A stretch of DNA of 47,011 bases from Amphritea sp. (GTDB lineage: Bacteria; Pseudomonadota; Gammaproteobacteria; Pseudomonadales; Balneatricaceae): the NCBI RefSeq assembly GCF_016744155.1, contig NZ_JADGEW010000003.1:176431-223441 (forward strand), in the 5' to 3' direction. The notes under the pieces are model-generated. The model made no database searches and had not been told where the DNA came from. It saw nothing but the letters and a program-made list of their open reading frames with translations. Positions 1-8,749 of this stretch are shown here, in pieces. Each line of letters begins with the position of its first letter. Position 1 is the first letter of the stretch. A program made the position numbers and the translations under genes.

Positions 1-253
1 TTACCCAGGGTTGGTGTCTTTTGCTGATAAGCCTGGCTATAGCAAATTAGCCGCAGGCTGGTTGATCGATCAGTTAGGCTGGAAGGGGCGTCGGGAGGGT
101 GATGCCGGTGTTTACGAAAAACAAGCGCTGGTGTTGGTGAATTATGGTGATGCCAGTGGGCAGGATATTCTAGAGTTGGCGGGGGATATTCAAGCCGATG
201 TATATACAAACTTCGGGGTAATGCTTGAGATTGAACCTCGCTGTTATCCCTAG
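1..253 (+). CDS. murB: UDP-N-acetylenolpyruvoylglucosamine reductase, C-terminal end (partial)
   Basis: This is the 3' end of a gene that begins before the window; the frame is open from base 2 and stops with TAG at 251-253. The 83 or so visible residues include KLAAGWLID and the ending [11 protein letters not shown], which resemble the C-terminal substrate-binding domain of MurB. MurB is the cytoplasmic FAD/NADPH enzyme that reduces enolpyruvyl-UDP-GlcNAc to UDP-MurNAc for peptidoglycan synthesis. The catalytic Glu in this terminal domain fits the LEIEPR ending by family knowledge. The gene converges on rne and shares a bidirectional terminator with it. The start and the FAD domain are not visible. 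Confidence 0.85.
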   Translation, partial: YPGLVSFADKPGYSKLAAGWLIDQLGWKGRREGDAGVYEKQALVLVNYGDASGQDILELAGDIQADVYTNFGVMLEIEPRCYP

Positions 254-332
254 TAGATGGCTTTCGTCAGGTAGACTGAATCTCTTGTTTAACAACCCTG
301 CTTTTGAAATAAACAAATAGAATAGTAGACAC

Positions 333-363
333 AAAAAAGCCGGCTAATTAGCCGGCTTTTTTA
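333..363. terminator. Bidirectional intrinsic terminator between murB and rne
   Basis: The arms AAAAAAGCCGGCT and AGCCGGCTTTTTT form a hairpin around a short AT-rich loop. There are A residues on the 5' side and T residues on the 3' side, so it can end both murB (plus) and rne (minus). Confidence 0.9.
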
Positions 364-373
364 CTCCTGAGAA

Positions 374-3334
374 TCAGATTGCGCTATTCTCGCTGGAGTC
401 TGTGTCGCTTACAGGAACTTCATTAGCCGCAGTAGTGCGCGGATCATTTGGTGCCCGACGTGTGCGGCGTTGACGTGGTGCAGCAGCTTCAGGGTTGGCA
501 GCAACAGGTGCTTCGCGACGAGGAGGTGGAGTCACGACTACTTCCTCAGAAGCAACAACTGGTGCGGTAAACTCTGGACGCTTACGAACACGACGTCCAG
601 CTGGCCGAGGCTGTTCAGTCTTAGCGGCAGGCGCTTCAACTACCGGCGCTTCAACTACCGGAGCTTCAACTACTGGAACTTCAACTACTGGAGCTTCAAC
701 TACTGGCGCTTCAACTACTGGAGCTTCAACTACTGGAGCTTCAACTACTGGCGCTTCAACTACCGGAGCTTCAACTACCGGAGTTTCAACTACAGGCGCT
801 TCAACCACTGGAGTTTCAACTACAGGCGTTTCAACAACTGGGGCTTCAACAACAGGCGTTTCAACTACTGGAGTTTCAATTACTGGAGTTTCTACTGCAG
901 GCGCTTCAACAACTGGAGTTTCAACCGCAGGGGCTTCAGTAGCCTGGGCAGGAGAAGTAGTCGCTTCGGCTTCTAGTTTCGCTGAATCTGCTGCATTATC
1001 TCTCTTAGGACCGCGGCTACGCTGACGGCGTTTACGTGGAGCCTCAGAAGATTTAGCTTCAGTTTTAACTTCCGCAATCGGCTGCTCTACAGAAACAGAA
1101 ACATCTTCAATCGTTGCTTCAGTATTAATGGCCTGTTCTTCATTAGTTAAAACAGAGTCATTAGCTGTAGTCGATACAGAGGTGTCAGCAGTACGCTTGC
1201 CGCTGCGCTCACCGCGACGACGACGTCCACGACGACGCTCACCGCGAGGGCGACCATCTTCGTTCTTCTCGGCGGGCTGATCCTGTTCGTTTTTAGGCTT
1301 GGGTTCGTTCTGCTCTTCTGTCTGCGGCTCTTGCTGACGGCTATTGCCTCGCTCGTTGCGGCGACGGTTGCGAGAGCGTCCCTGGTTAGACTCAACAGAC
1401 TTTTCCTGATCGTCTTTTACAGGTGCTTTGGCTTCAACGTTCTCGCTGATGTTATCAACAAGTTTATCGCTGTCGCGGCGCTCATTACGGTTACGGTTGC
1501 GGTCACGGTCACCACGGTCACGTCTGTTATTCGTACGTTTGCGGCCCCGCTGCTTTTTGTTCCGCTCTTCTTTTTCCTTTTCTTGCTCTAGTTCCTGTTT
1601 GGCTTTGAGCTGTTCCGCTTTCGAGTCACCAAACAAAGCACCGAAGATTTTACCGAAAAATGATGGCTTGGCTGGGGTTGGGGGTTTAGCTGCTACAGGT
1701 TGAACTGGAGCTTGTGCCGGTGCAGGCGCAGGCGTAGCTGGAGCGACAGTGCTAACCGCAGCGCTTTCGCGAACAGGCAGTGGTTTAGCTGTTTCCATCT
1801 GCGGCTCAGCTTCAGGCTCTGGTTGAAGCGTATAGCTGGCGTCATTGGTATTAATGACTGTGTGATCGTCCCGCAGGCGTACAACCTCGTAGTGAGGTGT
1901 TTCCATGTTTGGATTCGGAACCACAACTACGCGAACGTTGTTACGAAGTTCAACATCATGAACTTCTTTACGTTTTTCGTTCAGCAGGAAGGTGGCGACA
2001 GAAACAGGCAATATTGCCCTGATCTGTGCAGTACGATCCTTCGACGCTTCCTCTTCAATCAGGCGCAGAATAGACAGTGCCAGAGATTCAGTGTCACGTA
2101 CGGTGCCCTGGCCATTACAGCGAGGACAAACAGCGCCACGGCTTTCTATCAGAGAAGGGCGCAGGCGCTGGCGTGACATCTCCATCAAACCGAAGCGAGA
2201 GATGCGACCCAGCTGTACCCGGGCACGATCCACTTTGAGGGAGTCGCGCATCAGGTTTTCAACTTCACGCTGGTTTTTGATTGGTGACATATCGATAAAG
2301 TCGATAACGATAAGTCCGCCAATATCACGCAGACGTAATTGACGAGAGATCTCGTCAGCAGCTTCAAGGTTGGTTTGCAGCGCTGTTTCTTCGATATCGC
2401 TACCGCGGGTTGCACGGGCAGAGTTGATATCGATAGATACCAGGGCTTCAGTCGGGTCTATTACGATAGAACCGCCAGATGGCAGCTGTACTTCACGCTG
2501 GAAAGCGGTTTCAATCTGGCTCTCGATCTGGAAGCGGTTGAACAGAGGGATCTGCTCATCATAAAGCTTGATCTTGTTCAGATAGCTTGGCATGACCTGC
2601 TGAACGAAGTTCAGAGCATCTTGGTAGACTTCAGGCTTGTCGATCAGTACTTCGCCGATATCCTGTCGTAGATAATCACGAATCGCACGAATAACGACAT
2701 TGCTTTCTTGATAGATAAGGAATGGTGCGCGACGCTCGTCGGATGCGGTTTTAATCGCTTCCCAAAGAGTCATCAGGTAATCCAGATCCCATTGAAGCTC
2801 TTCAGAAGAACGACCTATGCCCGCAGTGCGGACAATAGCGCCAGTCTTAGGTGGAATTTTCATTCCGTCCATTGCTTCTTTAAGCTGTTTGCGATCATCA
2901 CCTTCGATACGGCGAGAGATGCCGCCGGCACGAGGGTTGTTCGGCATCAGTACCAGATAGCGACCAGCCAGGCTGATAAAGGTCGTGAGGGCAGCACCTT
3001 TGTTGCCGCGCTCCTCTTTATCTACCTGAACAATGACTTCAGTACCTTCAGCGAGGACTTCTCTAATATTCGGGCGTCCACCTTTGTCGGAGCCTTTCTT
3101 AAAGTATTCGCGAGAGATTTCTTTGAGGGGTAAAAAGCCATGGCGCTCAGCACCATAATCAACAAAAGCAGCTTCCAGGCTAGGTTCAACCCGGGTTATC
3201 TTGCCTTTGTATATGTTGGCTTTAGTTTGTTCACGGGAGCTGGATTCCATATCCAGATCGTAGAGGCGTTGACCATCAACCATGGCAACGCGCAACTCTT
3301 CTTGTTGAGTTGCATTAATTAGCATTCTTTTCAT
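374..3334 (-). CDS. rne: Ribonuclease E
   Basis: RNase E is the essential endoribonuclease and degradosome scaffold that starts mRNA decay and matures rRNA and tRNA. The 986-residue product starts [17 protein letters not shown], as E. coli Rne does. The N-terminal half holds the S1 domain (about 35-125), the DNase I-like region with metal ligands in SIDINS and VIDFIDM (about 300-350), and the zinc-link CPRC near 404-407. A hydrophobic amphipathic stretch ([12 protein letters not shown], about 555-570) resembles the membrane-targeting helix of E. coli segment A. The rest is disordered: Arg-rich RNA-binding blocks (about 590-760), then twenty pentapeptides of the [10 protein letters not shown] type (15-base DNA repeats at 629-928), then a basic end with RAPNDPR. 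The gene is divergent from rluC. A long leader with hairpins and a small open frame precedes it. Confidence 0.97.
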   Translation of the reverse strand: MKRMLINATQQEELRVAMVDGQRLYDLDMESSSREQTKANIYKGKITRVEPSLEAAFVDYGAERHGFLPLKEISREYFKKGSDKGGRPNIREVLAEGTEVIVQVDKEERGNKGAALTTFISLAGRYLVLMPNNPRAGGISRRIEGDDRKQLKEAMDGMKIPPKTGAIVRTAGIGRSSEELQWDLDYLMTLWEAIKTASDERRAPFLIYQESNVVIRAIRDYLRQDIGEVLIDKPEVYQDALNFVQQVMPSYLNKIKLYDEQIPLFNRFQIESQIETAFQREVQLPSGGSIVIDPTEALVSIDINSARATRGSDIEETALQTNLEAADEISRQLRLRDIGGLIVIDFIDMSPIKNQREVENLMRDSLKVDRARVQLGRISRFGLMEMSRQRLRPSLIESRGAVCPRCNGQGTVRDTESLALSILRLIEEEASKDRTAQIRAILPVSVATFLLNEKRKEVHDVELRNNVRVVVVPNPNMETPHYEVVRLRDDHTVINTNDASYTLQPEPEAEPQMETAKPLPVRESAAVSTVAPATPAPAPAQAPVQPVAAKPPTPAKPSFFGKIFGALFGDSKAEQLKAKQELEQEKEKEERNKKQRGRKRTNNRRDRGDRDRNRNRNERRDSDKLVDNISENVEAKAPVKDDQEKSVESNQGRSRNRRRNERGNSRQQEPQTEEQNEPKPKNEQDQPAEKNEDGRPRGERRRGRRRRGERSGKRTADTSVSTTANDSVLTNEEQAINTEATIEDVSVSVEQPIAEVKTEAKSSEAPRKRRQRSRGPKRDNAADSAKLEAEATTSPAQATEAPAVETPVVEAPAVETPVIETPVVETPVVEAPVVETPVVETPVVEAPVVETPVVEAPVVEAPVVEAPVVEAPVVEAPVVEAPVVEVPVVEAPVVEAPVVEAPAAKTEQPRPAGRRVRKRPEFTAPVVASEEVVVTPPPRREAPVAANPEAAAPRQRRTRRAPNDPRTTAANEVPVSDTDSSENSAI
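629..928. repeat. Twenty tandem 15-bp repeats inside rne
   Basis: Twenty in-frame 15-base units encode variants of V-V-E-A/T-P in the RNase E tail. Third positions vary between units (GCG/GCT/GCC, ACT/ACG, GTA/GTT), so the array has diverged at silent sites while the peptide pattern is kept. Unbroken VVEAP runs lie at the plus-strand left side, and more mixed [15 protein letters not shown] units at the right side. Confidence 0.95.
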
Positions 3335-3359
3335 TGTTTGTTAGCGTTCTCTTATAACA

Positions 3360-3596
3360 CTAACGCAGTTCATCTAGCCGTAAGCCACACAGAGAGGTGT
3401 CCGATATGTACTGCCGGACACGGCAAACCAAGTCTTCGTAGCGACTCTTGTGCTTAACTTCTTCGCTTGTACGCTTTGTTATGCGTGCAAGTCTTATCGA
3501 CGGTGAAGGAAACAGTTGCCTCATATCGACTTCTTTATAGAGTCTGATCAGGCTGTTGCTGCCGGTTAATAGTGGCAGGTTCTGGGCAACTGACAT
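3360..3596 (-). CDS. Small open frame in the rne leader (78 codons), unrecognised
   Basis: An ATG at 3596 lies five bases after a strong Shine-Dalgarno core (GGAGG; GGAGGTGAAG precedes the ATG). It opens a 78-codon frame ending TAG at 3360, only 25 bases before the rne ATG. The product is basic (about ten Arg plus Lys residues in the middle and C-terminal half), has no signal peptide or membrane segment, and starts MSVAQNLPLLTGSNSLIRLY. I do not recognise the family. It could be a leader peptide coupled to rne translation, a small independent protein, or a chance frame within the structured rne 5' leader. The ribosome-binding site is the main support for translation. An upstream TTG at 3620 is less likely to be the start. 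Confidence 0.5.
   Translation of the reverse strand: MSVAQNLPLLTGSNSLIRLYKEVDMRQLFPSPSIRLARITKRTSEEVKHKSRYEDLVCRVRQYISDTSLCGLRLDELR
3397..3421 (-). promoter_or_regulatory. Hairpin in the rne leader RNA
   Basis: The arms GTGTCCG (3397-3403) and CGGACAC (3415-3421) form a perfect 7-bp stem with an 11-base loop, about 65 bases upstream of the rne ATG and inside the small leader frame. A weaker 5-bp hairpin lies at 3559-3578. In E. coli the rne leader carries hairpins used for autoregulation; equivalence here is inferred from position only. Confidence 0.45.
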
Positions 3597-3833
3597 CTTC
3601 ACCTCCAACTGGTTTTGCAATTCAGGGCATTGCCAGCTAGATGAAATACGTAGTAATTCTTTTTAATTTAATGCTGTACAGGGGATTCAAACCGGTCATT
3701 TGCTTGATTTTAAGAACTATATGGCAAAAAAACCGGGAATTTCAAATTAGCTAAAGCCAACTGCCCGCAGCAGCGCTAGAATATAGCAGCTTAAACAGAC
3801 AGCATCAATCGAAAGGTCCGATATCTAATTAAT

Positions 3834-4802
3834 ATGTCAGAACAAAATACATCTCCAGCCCCAGCCGTTCAATGGTTCGAAATTGATTCTGAGCTGCAGG
3901 GCCAGCGGATTGATAATTTCCTTCGCACCCGTCTTAAGGGAGCCCCTAAAACCCTGATTTACCGAATACTGAGGAAAGGCCAGGTTCGGGTAAATAAAAA
4001 GCGGATCAAGCCTGATTATCGCCTGCAGGAAGGTGATTTGGTTAGAGTACCTCCACTCAGGCTGAGTGAAGAGAAGCCGCAGGCAACTGTCAGCGAGAAC
4101 CTGAAGGAGCTGATTGAAGCAGCTATACTCTTTGAGGACAGTGATATCATCGTTCTTAACAAGCCTTCTGGTCTGGCTGTGCATGGTGGTAGTGGTATTA
4201 GCCTGGGGCTTATTGAAAGCATCCGTCAAATCCGTCCTGAGGCAAAGTTTCTTGAGCTGGTTCATCGGCTTGATCGGGATACCTCCGGCTGCATTATGGT
4301 TGCTAAGAAGCGTAGCGCATTGCGTTTCCTTCATGCGGCGCTTCAAGCTAAGAAAATTACTAAGATTTATCATGCTTTGGTTGAGGGAAAGTGGTCGACA
4401 CGAAAAACCAAAGTAGATGCGCCACTGCAAAAAAATGAACTCCAGTCCGGTGAGCGGAGAGTAAAAGCCCACCCTATGGGTAAGGCTTCGTTAACCGAGT
4501 ACAAGGTGCTTCAGCGCTTTGGTGGTTTCGCAACGCTGGTTGAAGCTCGCCCCATCACGGGCCGCACCCACCAGATCAGAGTTCATTGTCTGTTTGCAGG
4601 TCATGCCATCATTGGCGATGATAAGTATGGCACTGACGAGATGAATCGTGAGATGAAAGGTTACGGCATTCGGCGTTTGTTTCTTCACGCTGCTGAGTTG
4701 CGGGTGCCTTTGCCTTCCGGGGGCAGGAGAATTTTCCATGCTCCGTTGGGAGCTGAGTTGGAAGCTGGTTTAAAAAAATTGCAAAACATTGACGGGCTTT
4801 AA
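3834..4802 (+). CDS. rluC: 23S rRNA pseudouridine synthase, RluC type
   Basis: The protein has 322 residues. An N-terminal S4 RNA-binding domain (about 18-75, with [10 protein letters not shown] and [10 protein letters not shown]) is followed by an RluA-family catalytic domain. The motif HRLDRDTSG near residue 144 carries the catalytic Asp (about 147), and GRTHQIRVH is the other family signature. RluC converts uridines 955, 2504 and 2580 (E. coli numbering) of 23S rRNA to pseudouridine in the cytoplasm. The divergent position next to rne is the usual gammaproteobacterial order and favours RluC over RluD or RluA. No strong Shine-Dalgarno sequence precedes the ATG. The KfrA-like gene starts 22 bases downstream. 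Confidence 0.93.
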   Translation: MSEQNTSPAPAVQWFEIDSELQGQRIDNFLRTRLKGAPKTLIYRILRKGQVRVNKKRIKPDYRLQEGDLVRVPPLRLSEEKPQATVSENLKELIEAAILFEDSDIIVLNKPSGLAVHGGSGISLGLIESIRQIRPEAKFLELVHRLDRDTSGCIMVAKKRSALRFLHAALQAKKITKIYHALVEGKWSTRKTKVDAPLQKNELQSGERRVKAHPMGKASLTEYKVLQRFGGFATLVEARPITGRTHQIRVHCLFAGHAIIGDDKYGTDEMNREMKGYGIRRLFLHAAELRVPLPSGGRRIFHAPLGAELEAGLKKLQNIDGL

Positions 4803-4824
4803 ATAGCCCGGTAAGGCGTGATTA

Positions 4825-5931
4825 ATGAGTCAACAGATTAGTACTGAAGCGTTTAATAAAGCAGCAGATCTTATGCTGAAAAGTGGTAAATCACCCAATG
4901 CCGTTGAACTGGCTCAAACTCTTGGTGCGCAAGAGCAGGATTTAAGCGAGCTGTTGCAACAGTGGTGGACTGTATTGCCGGATCGTATCCAAATGTTCGG
5001 TGATGCATCGGTTAAAATGCCTGGGCTGCCTGAATCTTTAGTTCACAGCGTAGAATCTTTATGGCAACACGCCGTTCAGGAGGCACAGTCCACGCTGACA
5101 TCTGATAAACAGTATCAGCAGTTGGCGAGTGATGATGCACGTCGTCATTCTGAAACCGAGCTGTTTAAGGCGCAAAGCCAGCAAGCGGAAATGGATCAGG
5201 TTTTCCGCGAAGTTCAACAGCAGTTGGAACAGGAAAAGCATCAGGTTCAAGTCCTCGATGCTGAGATATCTGTTTTAAAAATCAATCTGGCTACTGTAAC
5301 GACAGAGCAGAAGACTGAAGAACAGCGTCGCCTGAATACTGAGCAGGAACTTAACCTGTTACAGAAGAAGATGGATGATTCAAAGAGAACCTTTGATCAG
5401 CGGGTGTTGGAAGAGCAGCGACATGGTTTGGATCAGGTCGCTAAAGCTGAAGCGGATACCCGATATTATCGCAGTGCATTAGAGAAGCTGAGAGATGAGT
5501 GTGGCCGCAAAGAATCTGCACTGACTAAAGATATCCATAATCTTCAGGCGTTAGTGGCCAAGAAAGATGTAAAGCTGGATACCGGAAAAACTCAGATTAA
5601 AACACTGGAAACTGAACTTAAACGCTATCAAAGTGATGACAGTCAGAGCGTCAGGGAGAGAGGTCAGCTGAGTAGTGCTTTGTTGTCCGAACAGAATCGT
5701 AGCAAACGTCTCGAAGATAAAGTGAGCGAGGCAAAAGAGGAGCTGAAGCGGGTTAATCAGAAAAATATTGGCACAGTCAATGATGCATCCCGACGTGAAA
5801 ATATGCTCCGCGGTCAGGTAAAAGATAAAGATGAGGAGGTCATGCGTGCTAACGCCCGACTGGTATCCTTAGATAAGAAAATTGCCTCCCATGAAGAGGA
5901 AATTCGACGTCTTCGCAGCCGTTTAGCCTGA
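4825..5931 (+). CDS. KfrA-like DNA-binding coiled-coil protein
   Basis: The protein has 368 residues. The first 60 or so resemble the KfrA N-terminal DNA-binding domain (KAADLMLKSGKSPNAVELAQTLG, a winged-helix-like segment). Residues from about 95 to the end are strongly heptad-like and rich in Glu, Lys, Gln and Leu, predicting one long coiled coil. Plasmid KfrA proteins bind DNA and form filament-like scaffolds. This gene sits in a core chromosomal setting, 22 bases after rluC and before cysB, with no plasmid genes nearby, so a role in nucleoid organisation or regulation is possible but unproven. No transmembrane segment is seen. Confidence 0.7.
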   Translation: MSQQISTEAFNKAADLMLKSGKSPNAVELAQTLGAQEQDLSELLQQWWTVLPDRIQMFGDASVKMPGLPESLVHSVESLWQHAVQEAQSTLTSDKQYQQLASDDARRHSETELFKAQSQQAEMDQVFREVQQQLEQEKHQVQVLDAEISVLKINLATVTTEQKTEEQRRLNTEQELNLLQKKMDDSKRTFDQRVLEEQRHGLDQVAKAEADTRYYRSALEKLRDECGRKESALTKDIHNLQALVAKKDVKLDTGKTQIKTLETELKRYQSDDSQSVRERGQLSSALLSEQNRSKRLEDKVSEAKEELKRVNQKNIGTVNDASRRENMLRGQVKDKDEEVMRANARLVSLDKKIASHEEEIRRLRSRLA

Positions 5932-6020
5932 TCGTTTAGTGAGAGTTTCACCTGTTCTGATAACCGTGTATTATAATTAAAAGTTATTAAGATATCTGTT
6001 TTTAGGTGTTGGAGGTATAA

Positions 6021-6995
<975 letters not shown>

Positions 6996-7026
6996 TTGAT
7001 TGGGTTGAAGAATATGTATATTAAAT

Positions 7027-7050
7027 AAAACCTCCTAAGAGGTTTTTTTT
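7027..7050 (+). terminator. Intrinsic terminator after cysB
   Basis: AAACCTC and GAGGTTT pair around a 4-base loop and are followed by a run of eight T residues, directly downstream of the cysB stop. Confidence 0.85.
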
Positions 7051-7320
7051 GTCTTCGGCGTAAGCAAAAGGTGAGCTTTTAAAATTCATCGGTCTCAACT
7101 TTGAGCTAATTCGCCCCTCAGTTTTTGCTCCGTTCTTGAGTTATTGATGACTAAGTATAATCAGCTCGAAGTGGTCTGGTCTGGTTTGAATCGGGGTGGA
7201 AGGACTACAGCCTCGTTGGTTAATAGTCCAATATGATTTTCAAGGGTGATGCCTAAAGCCTTCAAATTGTTGCTTGAAGGCTTTAGATAAAAAAACAGGC
7301 TTTATGTATAAAGATCGAAG
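7051..7320. other. Gene-free spacer with a perfect 13-bp inverted repeat
   Basis: No coding frame is supported between the cysB terminator and the end of the flavin oxidoreductase gene. The arms at 7253-7265 and 7274-7286 (CTAAAGCCTTCAA and its complement) are perfectly complementary over 13 bp with an 8-base loop. The hairpin is not followed by a T-tract in either direction: A residues follow it on the plus strand. It may still stop transcription of the minus-strand operon or protect its 3' end. Confidence 0.6.
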
Positions 7321-8340
7321 TTATTTCTTGAATTCGGTCATCAGTTTTCTATAGCTGTTACAGCGGTCTTCGAAATCATAGGTGACATTTACCAGCATCA
7401 GTTCCTCGGCTCGGTAATGATCTGCCAGGTTTTCCAGTTCTTCCCGGCACTCTTGAGCAGAGCCGCTGATAACAGACCTCAATGTTTCCTGATAGTAGGC
7501 CTGATCTGAGATCGGCAGTTTACTGTACAGGTCTAACGCTTCTTCAGGACTGCGAATGTGTTCGCGAATCCCGTGGCGAAATGCCATCACTTTCCAATAC
7601 ATATTTGGCGCTGCCAGATAGGCTGCTTCCTCTTTGTTATCTGCACAAAGGCAAGCAACAGAGAGAATCGTCTGGGGCTTCTCTAGGCCTTTGCCATTTG
7701 GGCGGAATCGTTTTTTGTATCGCTCAAAAATCTCCGCAGGCCGTTCATGGGTTCCGATAAACAGGGCAAGCACAAACCCTAGTCCCAACTCTGCGGCCAG
7801 ATCTACACTGCCTGAGCTGGAACCCAGGGTCCAAAGCTCTGGAGATGCACTATTTATCGGTGTGGCATTAATGCCCGCAAAGGGGTGTTCTTCGGGAAGG
7901 TTGTCATGAATGAATCCACTGAGATCGCTTAACAGCTGAGGATATAACTCGGCACTATTTGGTTGGTTAGGAAATGCCAGCGCTTTACTGGTCATATCTG
8001 TTCCCCCAGGTGCACGACCAACTCCCAGATCAATCCGGCCGGGATTCAGGGCCTCCAGTGTGCGGAAAGTTTCAGCTACCTTTAAGGGGCTGTAATGGGA
8101 GAGCATAACCCCGCCACTACCGACACGAATTTTTTGGGTGTTCTGCGCAATGTGGGAAATTAGAATTTCCGGGCATGAGCTGGAGTAGCTACGAGTATCG
8201 TGGTGTTCAGCTATCCAGTAACGATGGTAATCAAGCTCTTCACTTAATTGAGCAAGTTGTGTTGAGTAGTGTAGGCCGTCGCTCTGAGACTGTCCGTTAT
8301 GGGCAGGAGCCTGGTCTATAACGCTGAGTTTAAGATTCAT
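7321..8340 (-). CDS. LLM-class (luciferase-like) flavin-dependent oxidoreductase
   Basis: The protein has 339 residues. Motifs typical of the group-1 luciferase-like monooxygenase family are visible: YWIAEHHDT (about 41-49), RVGSGGVMLSHYSPLKVAE (about 72-90) and LNPGRIDLGVGRAPG. These enzymes use FMNH2 and oxygen in the cytoplasm, often on small or aromatic substrates; the substrate cannot be read from the sequence. The Shine-Dalgarno sequence GAGGAC precedes the ATG. The gene overlaps the upstream GlcG-like gene by 11 bases, so the two are translationally coupled and belong to the operon headed by the sigma-54 regulator. Confidence 0.85.
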   Translation of the reverse strand: MNLKLSVIDQAPAHNGQSQSDGLHYSTQLAQLSEELDYHRYWIAEHHDTRSYSSSCPEILISHIAQNTQKIRVGSGGVMLSHYSPLKVAETFRTLEALNPGRIDLGVGRAPGGTDMTSKALAFPNQPNSAELYPQLLSDLSGFIHDNLPEEHPFAGINATPINSASPELWTLGSSSGSVDLAAELGLGFVLALFIGTHERPAEIFERYKKRFRPNGKGLEKPQTILSVACLCADNKEEAAYLAAPNMYWKVMAFRHGIREHIRSPEEALDLYSKLPISDQAYYQETLRSVISGSAQECREELENLADHYRAEELMLVNVTYDFEDRCNSYRKLMTEFKK

Positions 8341-8749
8341 CTTTAGTCCTCGTATTACTCAGGCCTGACATTCTGATGGCCGTTAACGCTATCTCTTTAT
8401 CTTCTGCAGCGGCTCCTCCTGAGATTCCTACGCCGCCAATCAGTCGTTGTTGTTGGTACACAGGTTCACCTCCGGCAAACAGAATCAGGCCGTTGTTGGT
8501 TTGCTCGAAACTGTCTAGTCGCTGATTTTTCACTAACTGACCTAACGCTTCGGTGGGTGCGCCAAACAGAACGGCACTACGTGCTTTTTTCTGGGCTATT
8601 TCAACGGAGCCTAAAGGGGAATTATCCATTCGCAGGAATGCGCAGAGATTGCCTCCCTGGTCAAAGACAGCGACATTGATGTTTATACCCATCTGTCTGG
8701 AGCATTCGACTGCATCCGCCATGAGTTTCTGACTTTGCTCGAACAGCAT
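8330..8749 (-). CDS. GlcG/HbpS-family (DUF336) protein
   Basis: The protein has 139 residues. It resembles the GlcG/HbpS fold: an alpha-helical start, AVFDQGGNLCAFLRMD (about 29-44), KKARSAVLFG and the glycine-rich GGVGISGGAAAEDKEIA near the end. Some relatives bind haem or help oxidative enzymes, and others are fused to or encoded with catabolic genes; its role here is unknown. The ATG abuts the stop codon of the sigma-54 regulator gene, and GAGGTAG within that gene's end provides a ribosome-binding site. The 3' end overlaps the flavin oxidoreductase gene. A second family member lies at 25412-25849. Confidence 0.85.
   Translation of the reverse strand: MLFEQSQKLMADAVECSRQMGININVAVFDQGGNLCAFLRMDNSPLGSVEIAQKKARSAVLFGAPTEALGQLVKNQRLDSFEQTNNGLILFAGGEPVYQQQRLIGGVGISGGAAAEDKEIALTAIRMSGLSNTRTKDES

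Noticed and set aside
470-1025. Plus-strand frames with TTGAS or FNYRS repeats
   Set aside because: They are reverse readings of the repetitive rne tail; the RNase E frame explains the repeat.
3837-4472. 211-codon minus-strand frame opposite rluC
   Set aside because: It is antisense to a confident rluC gene with no domain or start signal.
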